The notes under the pieces: generated by a model | What the model saw: the letters and a program-made list of their open reading frames with translations, nothing else | Databases searched by the model: none | What the model was told of the DNA's origin: nothing | Made by a program: the position numbers and the translations under genes | NCBI RefSeq assembly: GCF_020639365.1 | Contig: NZ_JAINUL010000001.1 | Coordinates: 193,437-257,436 of the forward strand | Direction of reading: 5' to 3' | Length of the DNA stretch: 64,000 nt | From: Streptomyces flavotricini | GTDB taxonomy: Bacteria; Actinomycetota; Actinomycetes; Streptomycetales; Streptomycetaceae | Shown: positions 15,597 to 24,571 of the stretch, piece by piece | Layout: every line of letters starts with the position of its first letter | How positions within the stretch are numbered: the stretch's first letter is position 1

Positions 15597-17348
15597 TCAG
15601 TCCTCGACGGGGCCGAGGTCGGGCACGTCCCGGAAGGCCACCTCTCGTTCACGGCCGGGTGCGTGGAGTTCGAGTACGACCACCTCGTTGGCCCCGCGGC
15701 GCAGCACCGGGCCGGGGACGTACAGCGAGCGCTGGGGACCCCGGGACCAGTAGCGGCCGAGGGCGAAGCCGTTGACCCAGACACTGCCCTTTCTCCAGCC
15801 GTCGAGGTGGAGGAAGGTGTCGGCCGGCCGGTCCGCGTCGAAGGTGCCCCGATGGAAGGCCGGCCCGGTCGGCGTGGCCGGCCCGGCGCCGAACGGCAGG
15901 TCCTCGAGCGCCGTGAGCGGCAGCGGACGGCTGGTCCATCCCTCGAGCGGGGAGCCGTTGAGCAGAACGCCGCCCGGCAATCCCTTGCGGTCGTGGATGC
16001 CGTCGCCGTAGTTCACCCGCCCCTGGTTCTCGACGAGAACGGTCAGGACGGCGCCCGGCCTCAGGACCGCGAAAGTGAGGGCACGCTCGCGGTTCTCCCG
16101 CTCCAGCACCCCCACGGGCTGGCCGTCGAGGAAGACCTGGGCGCGGTCGCGCACCTGCTCCAGTTCGAGCAGGGCGGACCCGGCATCCGGCAGCTCCGTC
16201 TCGTACAGCACGAAGCCGTAGTCCTGTCCGAGTTCCTCCATGGTCAGCGGACGGCGCGAGGCGACGGCGTCTCCGAGGACCGGCGCGGCGTCCAGCAGAC
16301 CGATGCTCTCGGTCAGCCGCACCGCCTCCAGGCTGAACTTCGCGGCACGTGCGGGCGGGAACTCGGCGGGGACCGGGGCGTACTTGGCGATGACCTTGCG
16401 GAAGGCGGCGAACTTCTCGGTCGGGTCTCCGGCCTCGTCGAGGGGGGCGTCGTAGTCGTAGGAGGTGACGGTCGGCCGGTAGGTGTGCTTGTCGTTGGCA
16501 CCGTTCATGAAACCGAAGTTGGTGCCGCCGTGGAACATGTAGAAGTTCACGGAGGCCCCTGTCGCGAGCAGCTCGTCGAGCTCCTGGGAAGCCTGCTCCG
16601 CACCCCGCACGACGTGGTTTCCGCCCCACCGGTCGAACCAGCCGATCCAGAACTCCGTGCTGAGCAGCGGTCCGGACGGCCGGGCCGTGCGCAGGGTGGC
16701 GAGGTGCGCGGCCGACCGGCTGCCGAAGTTGGCGGTGGCGAGCACTCCCGGCAGCGCCCCTCGTTCCAGGTCGGCCGGCTGGTCGCAGGTGAAGAGCGGA
16801 ACGTCGACGCCGTGACGGTGGAGGGAGTCGGCGAGGTGTTCCAGGTAGGCGGTGTCGTCTCCGTACGCGCCGTACTCGTTCTCCACCTGCACGGCCAGCA
16901 CCGGCCCTCCCCGGGTGGCGAGCCGGTCGTGCAGCGGGGGCAGGAGCCGGCCGAAGTAGTCGTCGACCGCGGTGAGGAACCGCGGATCGCGGCTGCGTAG
17001 CCGCATGGACGGGTCGGCCAGGAGCCATGAGGGCAGGCCACCCCCCTCCCATTCGGCGCAGATGTAGGGGCCGGGCCGCAGGAGTACGTGCAGCCCCTCG
17101 GCGGCGGCGAGATCGAGGAACCGGCCCAGGTCGAGGCCGGCGTCCATAAGGAACTCGTCGGGGCGCGGCTGGTGGAGGTTCCACGGTACGTACGTCTCCA
17201 CCGTGTTGAGCCCCATGAGACGGGCCTTGTGCAGCCGGTCGGCCCAGAGGTCGGGGTGGACCCGGAAGTAGTGCAGTCCGCCCGAGAGGATGCGGAAGGG
17301 ATCGCCGTCGAGCCGGAATCCGTCGTCTTCGATCTGGAGAAGGGGCAT
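15597..17348 (-). CDS. GH35 beta-galactosidase
   Basis: This 583-residue GH35 enzyme has the N-terminal signature FRILSGGLHYFRVHPDLWAD. The acid/base glutamate is in AVQVENEYGAYGDD, the nucleophile glutamate is in LSTEFWIGWFDRWGG, and galactose-binding beta-sandwich domains fill the C-terminal third. There is no signal peptide, so it should act inside the cell on imported galacto-oligosaccharides. The ATG at 17348 is preferred over an upstream in-frame start at 17438, which would overlap the operator. A near-palindromic LacI box sits 60 bases upstream. Confidence 0.92.
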   Translation of the reverse strand: MPLLQIEDDGFRLDGDPFRILSGGLHYFRVHPDLWADRLHKARLMGLNTVETYVPWNLHQPRPDEFLMDAGLDLGRFLDLAAAEGLHVLLRPGPYICAEWEGGGLPSWLLADPSMRLRSRDPRFLTAVDDYFGRLLPPLHDRLATRGGPVLAVQVENEYGAYGDDTAYLEHLADSLHRHGVDVPLFTCDQPADLERGALPGVLATANFGSRSAAHLATLRTARPSGPLLSTEFWIGWFDRWGGNHVVRGAEQASQELDELLATGASVNFYMFHGGTNFGFMNGANDKHTYRPTVTSYDYDAPLDEAGDPTEKFAAFRKVIAKYAPVPAEFPPARAAKFSLEAVRLTESIGLLDAAPVLGDAVASRRPLTMEELGQDYGFVLYETELPDAGSALLELEQVRDRAQVFLDGQPVGVLERENRERALTFAVLRPGAVLTVLVENQGRVNYGDGIHDRKGLPGGVLLNGSPLEGWTSRPLPLTALEDLPFGAGPATPTGPAFHRGTFDADRPADTFLHLDGWRKGSVWVNGFALGRYWSRGPQRSLYVPGPVLRRGANEVVVLELHAPGREREVAFRDVPDLGPVED

Positions 17349-17407
17349 GCGCGTGCTCCTCAACTGAGCCGGAATGCGCGGATCGCGCACGGGACTGTCG
17401 CCGTCCG

Positions 17408-17425
17408 AATGTTTGCGTAAACATT
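17408..17425. promoter_or_regulatory. LacI-family operator upstream of GH35 gene
   Basis: AATGTTTGCGTAAACATT is an 18-bp dyad with one mismatched pair. It matches the boxes at 13665, 13938 and 32970 and lies 60 bases before the beta-galactosidase start. Confidence 0.8.
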
Positions 17426-17487
17426 GTCGCCATGGCAAGTCCGTCGCGTGTGGTCACTCTCGTGCCGGCCCCGCCGACAGCGGACGG

Positions 17488-17739
17488 TCAGGTCGGCAGC
17501 TCCGCCCAGACCAGCTCACCGGTGGCCGTCGGAGCCAGCTCGGTCGCAGCCAGATGATCGGCTCCGCCAGGAGCTCTGCGAAGTGGGCTGCGAAGACCTG
17601 GAAGTGGGGCGTGGCCATGGGGAAGTCGAGTACTTCCCGGTTTGACCAGTGCGGTCAGGGCCTCCTGCAGCGCTTGGCGCCGCGTCGGCTTCGCGCGCAC
17701 GCGGGCAAGGGCGACGAGCGGGTGGGAACGGGGGGACAT
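17488..17739 (-). pseudogene. antibiotic biosynthesis monooxygenase (ABM) domain remnant
   Basis: The first 34 residues (MSPRSHPLVALARVRAKPTR) start a normal ABM/YgiN-like ferredoxin-fold protein. The middle (the usual EPGC and YE-W region) is absent. A second frame then supplies FPMATPHFQVFAAHFAELLA, the family's C-terminal helix. One deletion and one frameshift therefore separate the two ends. It lies next to a broken alcohol dehydrogenase and a broken HxlR regulator, a common gene trio in Streptomyces. Confidence 0.65.
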
Positions 17740-17812
17740 GGCCTATGGCCTTCTCCTCGGGTCGGACGGCGCCAAAGCGGCGTGATGGGGTGGGGAGGCT
17801 GGTTCCGCCGGC

Positions 17813-18335
17813 TCAGAAGCCGGTGAGGGTGGCCTTGCCGATCGCGCTGCCGGATTCCGGGATCCGGTGGGCTTCGCGCAGATGGACCGCGTTGACCGTG
17901 CCGAGGTCCGTGGTGGCGGTCGTCGCGAGGACGCCGCGGTCCACGAGCCCGGCGACGCGGGTCAGGATGTCGTGCTGCCTCGCCCCCGTCCGGGGGTTCG
18001 GTACAGCGACCGGGTGACCATCAGCTCCCAGTGGAAGGAGATGCTCTTGGGCTTCAGCAGCCCGATTCGTTGGTGCCGGGGCGGTCGACCCCGCCGGCGT
18101 AGTGGACCTCGTCGCCGACCGCGACGACGGTGCCGGCCGCGTCCCAGCCCAGCACCTTGAACCGGCCGCCGGGGTCGTTGTTGCGTCGCTTGCAGTCGAC
18201 CGGATTGACCGCAACGGCCTCGACGCGGACGAGAAGGTCGTGCGGGCCTGGCAGCGGTACGGGCAGTTCGATGTCCACCCGGCTCTCGTCGTCCTCGACC
18301 GGCAGGCTCGCGCCGTAGGCGACCGCCCGCTGCAC
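17813..18335 (-). pseudogene. zinc-type alcohol dehydrogenase (medium-chain) remnant
   Basis: The 5' part is intact for about 85 residues: the GroES-like domain with LPVPLPGPHDLLVRVEAVAV and NPVDCKRRNNDPGGRFKVLG. The nucleotide-binding domain is missing. Short C-terminal pieces follow in two other frames (KSISFHWELMVTRSLY, then TRVAGLVDRGVLATTATTDL). A complete protein would be about 335 residues, against about 170 here. It diverges from the HxlR remnant, the usual arrangement for an HxlR-controlled quinone or aldehyde reductase. Confidence 0.75.
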
Positions 18336-18339
18336 GTCG

Positions 18340-18689
18340 GACCGGCACGATCGGCACGACGTCTACGCGGCGCAGTGCCCGTGCCGCGAGGTGCTCGACC
18401 TCCTGGCCGACAAGTGGTCCGCTCTGGCCATCGGCCCGATGGGGCAGGACCGCCGCGCTTCGGCGCCCTGCTGCGCCGCCTCGAGGGCGTCAGCCCGAAG
18501 GTCCTGACCAGCACGCTGCGCCGCTTGGACGAGAAGGGCTTCGTGGACAGAACCGTGTAACCGGCGGTGCCGCCGCAGGTCGAGTACGCGCTCACGGCGC
18601 TCGGCCACAGCGTGGTGGAGCCCTTGGCCCGGTTGCGATACTGGGTCGAGAACCACCTGGACGAGATCCAGGCCCTCGATCCTGCCTGA
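18340..18689 (+). pseudogene. HxlR family regulator remnant
   Basis: The first frame gives AAQCPCREVLDLLADKWSAL, the HxlR N-terminus. The wing region (FGALLRRLEGVSPKVLTSTL) is in a second frame. A TAA interrupts it after GFVDRTV, where a Tyr codon is expected, and homology resumes with PQVEYALTALGHSVVEPLA to a stop at 18687-18689. It therefore has one frameshift and one nonsense change and is inactive. Confidence 0.75.
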
Positions 18690-18749
18690 GACCGTGTCCG
18701 TACGTGATGGGGCGAACGGGTCGCTCGTGGGGGACGGACTCCCCCGCCT

Positions 18750-19556
18750 TCAGGGCTGGGTGGTGCCCAGGAGCAGCTGTCCCACCGATTCCCTCAGGAC
18801 GGAGCAGGCCTCGGGGTCGAGGCCGTCGTCGGAGACGAAGTAGTCGATCTCCGAGAGTGCGATGAACCGGCTGAGGCCGACGACGCCCCATTTGGTGTGG
18901 TCCGCGACCACGGCCACCTGAGTGGCGCAGTCGATCAGCGCACGGTTGGTCTGCGCTTCCGCGAGGTTCGGAGTCGTCGCGCCGGCGCGTTCGGACACGC
19001 CGTGGGCGCCGATGATGAGCAGGTCCACCTGGAGGGAGCGGATCGCCTGGTCCGCGAGGGGTCCGACGAGCGAGGCCGACTTGGTGGGAGTGCCGCCGGT
19101 CAGGAGCAGCGTGGGTCCCTCGGGGCCGGTCTCGGCCCCGGTGGGCCGCAGCAGCTGGGCGACCGGCAGGGAGTTGGTCACCACCGTCAGACCCGCGACG
19201 TCCCGGAGCCGGGCCGCTACGGCGTAGGACGTCGTCCCGCCGGAGATGGCCACGACACTGCCCGGTTTCACGAGGGCGGAGGCCGCCTCGGCCACCGCCG
19301 ACTTGGCCCGCGACTCCAGACCTGCTTTCGTTTCGAACGGTGGCTCGTCCCCCGTGGTGACGGAGGCGCTGATGGCGCCCCCGTGCACCTTCGAGAGAGA
19401 ACCGGTCCGGGCGAGCACGTCGAGGTCGCGGCGAATGGTCATGTCCGAGACGCCCAGCTGTTCCACGAGGTCGGCCACCCGCACGGCCCCGTCACGGCGC
19501 ACCATGTCGAGGATGAGCGCTCTCCGCTGGGGTGCGAGGCGTGCTGACTCGGTCAC
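18750..19556 (-). CDS. DeoR/GlpR family sugar-phosphate regulator (copy 1)
   Basis: This is a 268-residue regulator. The N-terminal DeoR helix-turn-helix (residues about 7-60) contains GAVRVADLVEQLGVSDMTIR. The C-terminal sugar-phosphate isomerase-like sensor (about 75-250) has ISGGTTSYAVAARLRD and VVTNSLPVAQLL. It follows galK on the same strand after a 109-base gap, so it is probably the local regulator of the gal operon, with galactose-1-phosphate or a related sugar phosphate as inducer (inference). It is closely similar along its whole length to the protein at 23480-24289. Confidence 0.9.
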   Translation of the reverse strand: MTESARLAPQRRALILDMVRRDGAVRVADLVEQLGVSDMTIRRDLDVLARTGSLSKVHGGAISASVTTGDEPPFETKAGLESRAKSAVAEAASALVKPGSVVAISGGTTSYAVAARLRDVAGLTVVTNSLPVAQLLRPTGAETGPEGPTLLLTGGTPTKSASLVGPLADQAIRSLQVDLLIIGAHGVSERAGATTPNLAEAQTNRALIDCATQVAVVADHTKWGVVGLSRFIALSEIDYFVSDDGLDPEACSVLRESVGQLLLGTTQP

Positions 19557-19665
19557 GATCTCGTCCCCCGCTCCTCTGCGCGCCGTCCGTGTTGGCCGTC
19601 GCAGTCACACGGCAATCCTCACGAACGAACAGTCTACGTCGCCGGACCCCGCCCTCACCTCGTTC

Positions 19666-20799
19666 TCATGCGATGCGCCGGGCGCCCGCGGCCGGGGAGA
19701 CCGGGAACAGGTGCGGAGCCTGGTATCCCGCCGCACGAAACGCGGTGGTGACAGCGGCCCCGAGGGCTTCCACCCGGCCCTCCTCCGCCAGCACGATGAC
19801 GGACCCGCCGAAACCGCCGCCGGTCATGCGCGCCCCGAGGGCTCCGTGCGCCAGTGCTGTGTCCACCACGAGGTCGCTCTCCGCGCAGGAGATCCGGAAG
19901 TCGTCGCGCAGCGACGCGTGGCCGTCGGTGAGGATCGGCCCCAACGCCGCCAGGCGCCCTGCCCGAAGGTGCGAGACGGCGTCGGTGACCCGTGCGTTCT
20001 CCGTCACCACGTGCCGGACCAGGGGCACCAGGTGGGCGGGGAGCGCTGTGGCCGCCCGGGGCAGGTCCGCGGGAGTGAGGTCGCGCAGTGCCGCCAGCCC
20101 GAGCAGCCGGGCGGCCTGCTCGCACCCGGCGCGCAGGGCCGCGTACGCCCCGTCGCCGAGGTCGTGCTTCACCCGGGTGTCGACGACCAGCAGGCTCATC
20201 CCGTGACCCTGCGGGGCGAAGGGGATCTGCTGATGGGCGCCGGCTCGGATGTCCAGGTGCAGGGCCGCCCCGGCGGTGCAACAGGCGGAGGCCAGCTGGT
20301 CCATGGCTCCGCACGGCACGCCGGCGAAGGCGTTCTCCGCTCGCTGGCCGATCAGCGCGAGGGCGGTCGCGCTCAGGTCCAGCCCGTAGAGGTCGTTGTA
20401 GGCGAAGGCGACCGCGCACTCGAGCGCGGCGGATGACGATAGGCCGGCGCCGGCGGGCACCGTGCTGTCGACGTGGAGGTCGGCGCCCCCGACCGGGTGT
20501 CCGGCTTCGCGCAGCGCCCAGACGACCCCCGCCGGGTAGGCGCCCCAGGTGCTGACGGCGCCGGGGGCGAGTCGGTCGACGCGGAGGTCGATGACCGGGC
20601 CGTCCCCCTGGGCGCTGTGCAGCCGCAGCCGGCCGTCCTGGCGCCTGCGCGCCGCCACCAGGGTGTGCTGGGGGATGGCGATGGGCAGTGCGAAGCCGTC
20701 GTTGTAGTCGGTGTGCTCACCGATCAGGTTGACCCGGCCGGGCGCTGCCCAGACCCCCTCCGGGTTGGCTCCGAAAATGCGCCGGAAGACCTCCGTCAT
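19666..20799 (-). CDS. galK: galactokinase
   Basis: This 377-residue GHMP kinase phosphorylates galactose to galactose-1-phosphate. The galactokinase signature GRVNLIGEHTDYNDGFALP, the ATP loop PAGAGLSSSAALECAVAFAY and the C-terminal MTGGGFGGSVIVL are all intact. Its ATG overlaps the stop of the truncated galE (ATGA), so it depends on translation through that remnant. It is the third gene of galT-galE'-galK. Confidence 0.95.
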   Translation of the reverse strand: MTEVFRRIFGANPEGVWAAPGRVNLIGEHTDYNDGFALPIAIPQHTLVAARRRQDGRLRLHSAQGDGPVIDLRVDRLAPGAVSTWGAYPAGVVWALREAGHPVGGADLHVDSTVPAGAGLSSSAALECAVAFAYNDLYGLDLSATALALIGQRAENAFAGVPCGAMDQLASACCTAGAALHLDIRAGAHQQIPFAPQGHGMSLLVVDTRVKHDLGDGAYAALRAGCEQAARLLGLAALRDLTPADLPRAATALPAHLVPLVRHVVTENARVTDAVSHLRAGRLAALGPILTDGHASLRDDFRISCAESDLVVDTALAHGALGARMTGGGFGGSVIVLAEEGRVEALGAAVTTAFRAAGYQAPHLFPVSPAAGARRIA

Positions 20800-21203
20800 G
20801 CGGTCACCTCGCGTGCGAAGGCCCAGGCGTCGGCCACGATGGCGTCCAGGTCGGTGCGGCGGTTCCGCCAGCCGAGGCGGGTGCGCACGTCGGCGTGCGG
20901 CATGGCGGCCATCGGCTCCGGCGGGCCGGTCACGCTGTTGCGCCGGTTCTTGTCCGGATCGCGTACGGACTCGGCCACCTGGGAGGAGGCGGCGTAGTGC
21001 AGGACCGCGGCGTAGCCGGCGGGCAGGAGGGCGGCAGCGTGCCCCGGACCTCCCCGCACGAACTCGGGGTCCGCCGGGACGGCTTGGGGCCCGCAGGTCG
21101 AAAGGTCATCGAGGTCCGTCACGCGGTGGCCGGCTTCGAGGAGGTGGGCCACGGCCACGCCGCCGATGTAGCCGGCTCCCCCGGTCACGCGGTACCGGCT
21201 CAT
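20796..21203 (-). CDS. galE: internally deleted UDP-glucose 4-epimerase (galE')
   Basis: This is a 135-residue product where GalE is about 325. Residues 1-102 are the normal N-terminus: the NAD loop VTGGAGYIGG, DLDDLSTCG and VLHYAASSQVAESVRDP. Residues 103-135 are the normal C-terminus: HADVRTRLGWRNRRTDLDAI then VADAWAFAREV. About 190-200 residues between them, including the catalytic Ser/Tyr-x3-Lys and the substrate-binding domain, are missing without loss of frame. The ATGA overlaps with galT before and galK after are preserved. It cannot be an epimerase, so a second galE must serve the pathway. Confidence 0.85.
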   Translation of the reverse strand: MSRYRVTGGAGYIGGVAVAHLLEAGHRVTDLDDLSTCGPQAVPADPEFVRGGPGHAAALLPAGYAAVLHYAASSQVAESVRDPDKNRRNSVTGPPEPMAAMPHADVRTRLGWRNRRTDLDAIVADAWAFAREVTA

Positions 21204-22249
21204 GACGCGACCTCTCGCAGTCGTGCGGCGGCGGCCTCCGGGGCCACGTCGTTGACGAAGGAGTCCATCCCGGATTCGACCCCGGCGAGGAATTTGAGCT
21301 TGCCGGCCGACCTGCGCACGGTGAACAGCTCCAGGTGCAGCGCCAGTTCCTGGCCGCCGCTCTTCGGCGCCTGGTGCCAGGCGGAGATGTAGGGGGTGGG
21401 CGCCATCTGCGCGGGCTCCTCTTCGTGACGGAACAGGCGGTCGAACCTGCGCAGCAGCTCCAGGTACATCCCGGGGAACTCGGCGCGTTCGGCCTCCACG
21501 AGGTGGGTGAGGTCGGGGACGCGGCGATGGGGGTACAGGTGCACCTCGTACGGCCAGCGGGCGGCATAGGGGACGAACGCCGTCCAGTGCTCCCCCGTCA
21601 GGACCACGCGCGCGGTCGCTGCCCGGGCTTCGGCGAGCAGGTCTTCGAAGAGGTTCCCGCCGGTGACGGCCCGGTGCGCACCGGCGACGGCGATCATCTT
21701 GGCGGTCCGCGGCGGTACGAAGGGGAAGGCATAGACCTGCCCGTGCGGATGCGCGAGCGTGACGCCGATCTCCGCGCCGCGGTTCTCGAAGCAGTACACC
21801 TGCTCGATGCCGGCGAAGGACGACAGCCGCTCGGTGCGGTCCGTCCAGGCGTCGAGTACGAGCCGGGCCCGGTCCTCGGTCAGATCGGCGAAGCTCGCGC
21901 CGTGCTCCGGTGTGAAGCACACGACTTCGCAGCGTCCGAAGCGCCCCGCCAGCGAGGGGAAGCGGTTCTCGAACACGGCCACCTCGTAGTCCGTCGCCGG
22001 TATCTCGCTGTGTCGCCCGTTCCCTGAAGGGCACAGAGGACACGCGTCGGTCGGCGGATGGTGGACGCGTCCCTGGCGGTGCGAGGCGATCGTGACCCAG
22101 TCCCCGGTCGCCAGATCCAGGCGCAGCTCCGGATGACTGTCGACGGACTCCAGCGCACGCCGGTCGACCGTGTCGCGCTCGGCGCTCTCGTCGAGGTCGA
22201 AGTAGATCAGCTCGCGGCCGTCCGCGAGGTTCGTCGAGGTTCTCTTCAC
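21200..22249 (-). CDS. galT: galactose-1-phosphate uridylyltransferase
   Basis: This 349-residue HIT-superfamily enzyme exchanges UDP-glucose and galactose-1-phosphate in the Leloir pathway. The active-site HPHGQ with its nucleophilic histidine lies in GVTLAHPHGQVYAFPFVPP. The zinc-region cysteines are in DACPLCPSGNG. The conserved second-half motif EVHLYPHRRVPDL is present. It is the first gene of the gal operon. Its stop overlaps the galE' ATG. A TTGACT -35-like element lies about 80 bases upstream. Confidence 0.95.
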   Translation of the reverse strand: MKRTSTNLADGRELIYFDLDESAERDTVDRRALESVDSHPELRLDLATGDWVTIASHRQGRVHHPPTDACPLCPSGNGRHSEIPATDYEVAVFENRFPSLAGRFGRCEVVCFTPEHGASFADLTEDRARLVLDAWTDRTERLSSFAGIEQVYCFENRGAEIGVTLAHPHGQVYAFPFVPPRTAKMIAVAGAHRAVTGGNLFEDLLAEARAATARVVLTGEHWTAFVPYAARWPYEVHLYPHRRVPDLTHLVEAERAEFPGMYLELLRRFDRLFRHEEEPAQMAPTPYISAWHQAPKSGGQELALHLELFTVRRSAGKLKFLAGVESGMDSFVNDVAPEAAAARLREVAS

Positions 22250-22289
22250 GGAAACGTGCCCGTCTCTCGGAGTACGGTACGGCGCTGTC

Positions 22290-22340
22290 GCAAGCCATAC
22301 ATCGACAAGAGTAAACAGAAAACAACTAAAGTCAACGCTT
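22290..22340 (-). promoter_or_regulatory. putative gal operon promoter
   Basis: Read on the minus strand, TTGACT (22330-22335) is followed by an A/T-rich stretch with TTTAGTTGTTTTCTGTTTAC, unusual for this DNA. Such repeats are plausible DeoR binding targets. A -10 hexamer is not clear. Confidence 0.45.
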
Positions 22341-22347
22341 GGACGTA

Positions 22348-23080
22348 TCAGGTGCGCGCCCGGCGATGTGCGCTGCCGTGCGAGCCCTTCGCGCAGCGCC
22401 GCCGCAGCAGGACGAGCGCGCCGCCCGCCAGGGCTGCGGCGCCCCCCACGGCACCCCCGACGACGCCGACGCGGCCGGCGCTCCCGGGCGCGGTTGCGCC
22501 GGGCCGCGCCTCCTGCGCCGTCCCACCGGGAGCGCTGTCACCTCCCGCCGTCGCCTCGCCGGCCCGGGCGGACGAGGAGGTGGAGGGCGAGCCCGTGGGG
22601 ACCGGACTGGGCGACAGTGCCGGAGACCGCGAAGGAGAGGCGGCACCGCCGGGTGCGGTGGCACCGGCGTCGGGTCGGGAGCCGGCGGGGGTGCTGGTGA
22701 TGGCGACGTCAGCGAGGAAGAGGACCGCTTCGACGGCCCCTTCTCGGGACGCCAGTTCGGGCGATGGGCGCCGACCCTGAAGTGCGGCGGTTCGCCGCGG
22801 TGGTAGTTGTTGGCGCCCTGATACGAGCCGACGGGCACCGTCCCGCGTGACCGCGATCGAGCCGGACTGGCCCGCCGAGGACCACGTGATGTCGAAGGCC
22901 CATCGGTTCCAATGACCCGGACGCGCAGCACCGAGCGGGATGACGGCCTCCCGTATCTCACCGTCGGTCATCCAGTGGACCTTCACTTGCCAGTCGGCGC
23001 CTGGGAGGCGACTCGAAGTCGTACGACGCGGAGTCGGCGGCTGCTGCCGGGGTGGCGGCACCCAGGGACCGCCGGGTCAC
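22348..23080 (-). pseudogene. secreted polysaccharide lyase (heparin-lyase-like) remnant
   Basis: A truncated twin-arginine-like leader (VTRRSLGAATPAAAADSASY) leads into DFES, the usual first strand of a PF14099-type lyase. The frame then jumps to ADWQVKVHWMTDGE. It shifts again to VPVGSYQGANNYHRGEPPHF and RVGAHRPNWRPEKGP, and returns for VEAVLFLADVAITSTPAG. A proline/serine-rich stalk and a C-terminal membrane span with RRRC follow. There are at least three frame changes and one deletion. It was probably a wall- or membrane-anchored lyase of the same polysaccharide island. Confidence 0.65.
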
Positions 23081-23479
23081 GGCGGGAACCGGGCGGCAGA
23101 GCCCAGCCACGAGCCGCCCCTGTCCCGACGCTGTCGCCGCTCCCCGCTTTCCTGTTGTCCGACCGGACGGCGGACATGACGCCACACGGGATATACGGCG
23201 AGGAGGTGTCGGAGAATCCATTGCACCACCGCCCGCCGCCCCAAGCGGCGTGCAGCGCAAGGGATTCAAAGGTGTCTTCTCACCCGGCGCAATTACTTGA
23301 CACCCGCCTGATGCCTGACCGAACTCACGACACCCCATCACATGAGTGCAGAAATGCCACTTCGCCCGGAACGCTTTCGGGGCGCCGGAGCACATGGCGC
23401 CGGATCAATACGCGCACGGATTCGACTACCGCTTCGAGCCCCGACCGGCTTCAGCGCTCGTGGGTGCGCCGCTCGTCCC
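23081..23479. other. intergenic stretch without a gene
   Basis: I see no supported gene between the lyase remnant and the second DeoR gene. It contains a relatively A/T-rich patch around 23260-23350 but no clear promoter pair or hairpin. Confidence 0.45.
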
Positions 23480-24289
23480 TCAGGTCCCCTGAGTCTCCGC
23501 CAGGATCAGCCGGCCCACCTGGTCGCCGAGGACGGTGCGCGCCTGCTCGGCGAGTCCGTCGTCGGACACGAAGTAGTCGATCTCGGACAGGTCGGCGAAC
23601 CGGCTCAGTCCGACGACGCCCCATTTGCTGTGATCGGCCACGACGGCCAGCCGGGTCGCGGCGGAGATCAGCGTGCGGTTGGTCTCAGCCTCCGCGAGGT
23701 TCGGGGTGGTCACCCCGGCCCGCTCGGAAACGCCGTGGGCGCCGACGATGACGAGGTCGACCTGGAGCGAGCGGATCGCCTGGTCCGCCAACGGCCCGAC
23801 CAGGGAGGCGGACTTGGTAGGGGCTCCGCCCGTGACCAGCAGGGTCGGGGCCGCGGAGCCGTCCTCCGCCCCGAACGACCTCAGCAGCTCCGCGACGGGC
23901 AGGGAATTGGTCACCACGGTCAGGTTCGCGATGTCGCGCAGACGGTGGGCGACGGCGTACGTCGTCGTCCCACCGGAGATCGCCACGACGCTTCCGGGCT
24001 GGACCAACTGGGCGGCCGCTTCGGCGACCGCCGCCTTGGCCGCCGACTTGAGGGTGGACTTGGTCTCGAAACCGGGCTCGTCGCACGTGGTGCCCGACGT
24101 ACTCACGGCCCCGCCGTGCACCTTCTCGAGCGACCCGGCCCTCGCGAGCACGTCCAGGTCTCGGCGGATGGTCATGTCGGACACCCCGAGCTGCTCCACG
24201 AGCGCGGCAACGCGCACCGCCCCCTTGCGGCGCACGGTATCGAGGATGACTTCTCGCCGCTGGGCCGCCAGCGGTGCCGACTCCGTCAC
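23480..24289 (-). CDS. DeoR/GlpR family sugar-phosphate regulator (copy 2)
   Basis: This 269-residue paralogue of the gene at 18750-19556 matches it residue for residue over long runs (LVEQLGVSDMTIRRDLDVLA, GPLADQAIRSLQVDL). The DeoR helix-turn-helix is at residues about 7-60 and the sensor domain has ISGGTTTYAVAHRLRD. It lies downstream of the AraFGH-like transporter genes on the same strand, with a hairpin between, so it may regulate that unit as copy 1 may regulate gal. The near-identical recognition helices suggest overlapping operators. Confidence 0.9.
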   Translation of the reverse strand: MTESAPLAAQRREVILDTVRRKGAVRVAALVEQLGVSDMTIRRDLDVLARAGSLEKVHGGAVSTSGTTCDEPGFETKSTLKSAAKAAVAEAAAQLVQPGSVVAISGGTTTYAVAHRLRDIANLTVVTNSLPVAELLRSFGAEDGSAAPTLLVTGGAPTKSASLVGPLADQAIRSLQVDLVIVGAHGVSERAGVTTPNLAEAETNRTLISAATRLAVVADHSKWGVVGLSRFADLSEIDYFVSDDGLAEQARTVLGDQVGRLILAETQGT

Positions 24290-24571
24290 AGTCCCACCCA
24301 GTTATCTCTAGCACATTCCAGACAGAGATCAATTGTACACGGCATCCAATAAGGGTGGCCAAGTGGTTCACGAGACCTTCTCCGAACCTTCTTACGGAAG
24401 GGCAGATTTGCCGGGATACGTATCCGATCGACCAGCGCCGGCCACCGCCCGCGCTCTTTTCCCGCGCAAACACATATGCCGAATAGCGGCGGTGCGGACC
24501 GAAAGGCTGACCCCGTTCCCCCTCGTCCTCCGTGTGATTGATCGTGTTTCGTACCGGAGGCATTCTTGTCC
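24290..24571. other. intergenic region upstream of DeoR copy 2
   Basis: No supported gene is visible. The part near 24300-24350 is A/T-rich and is the likely DeoR promoter. The segment then runs into the hairpin that ends the transporter operon. Confidence 0.4.
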
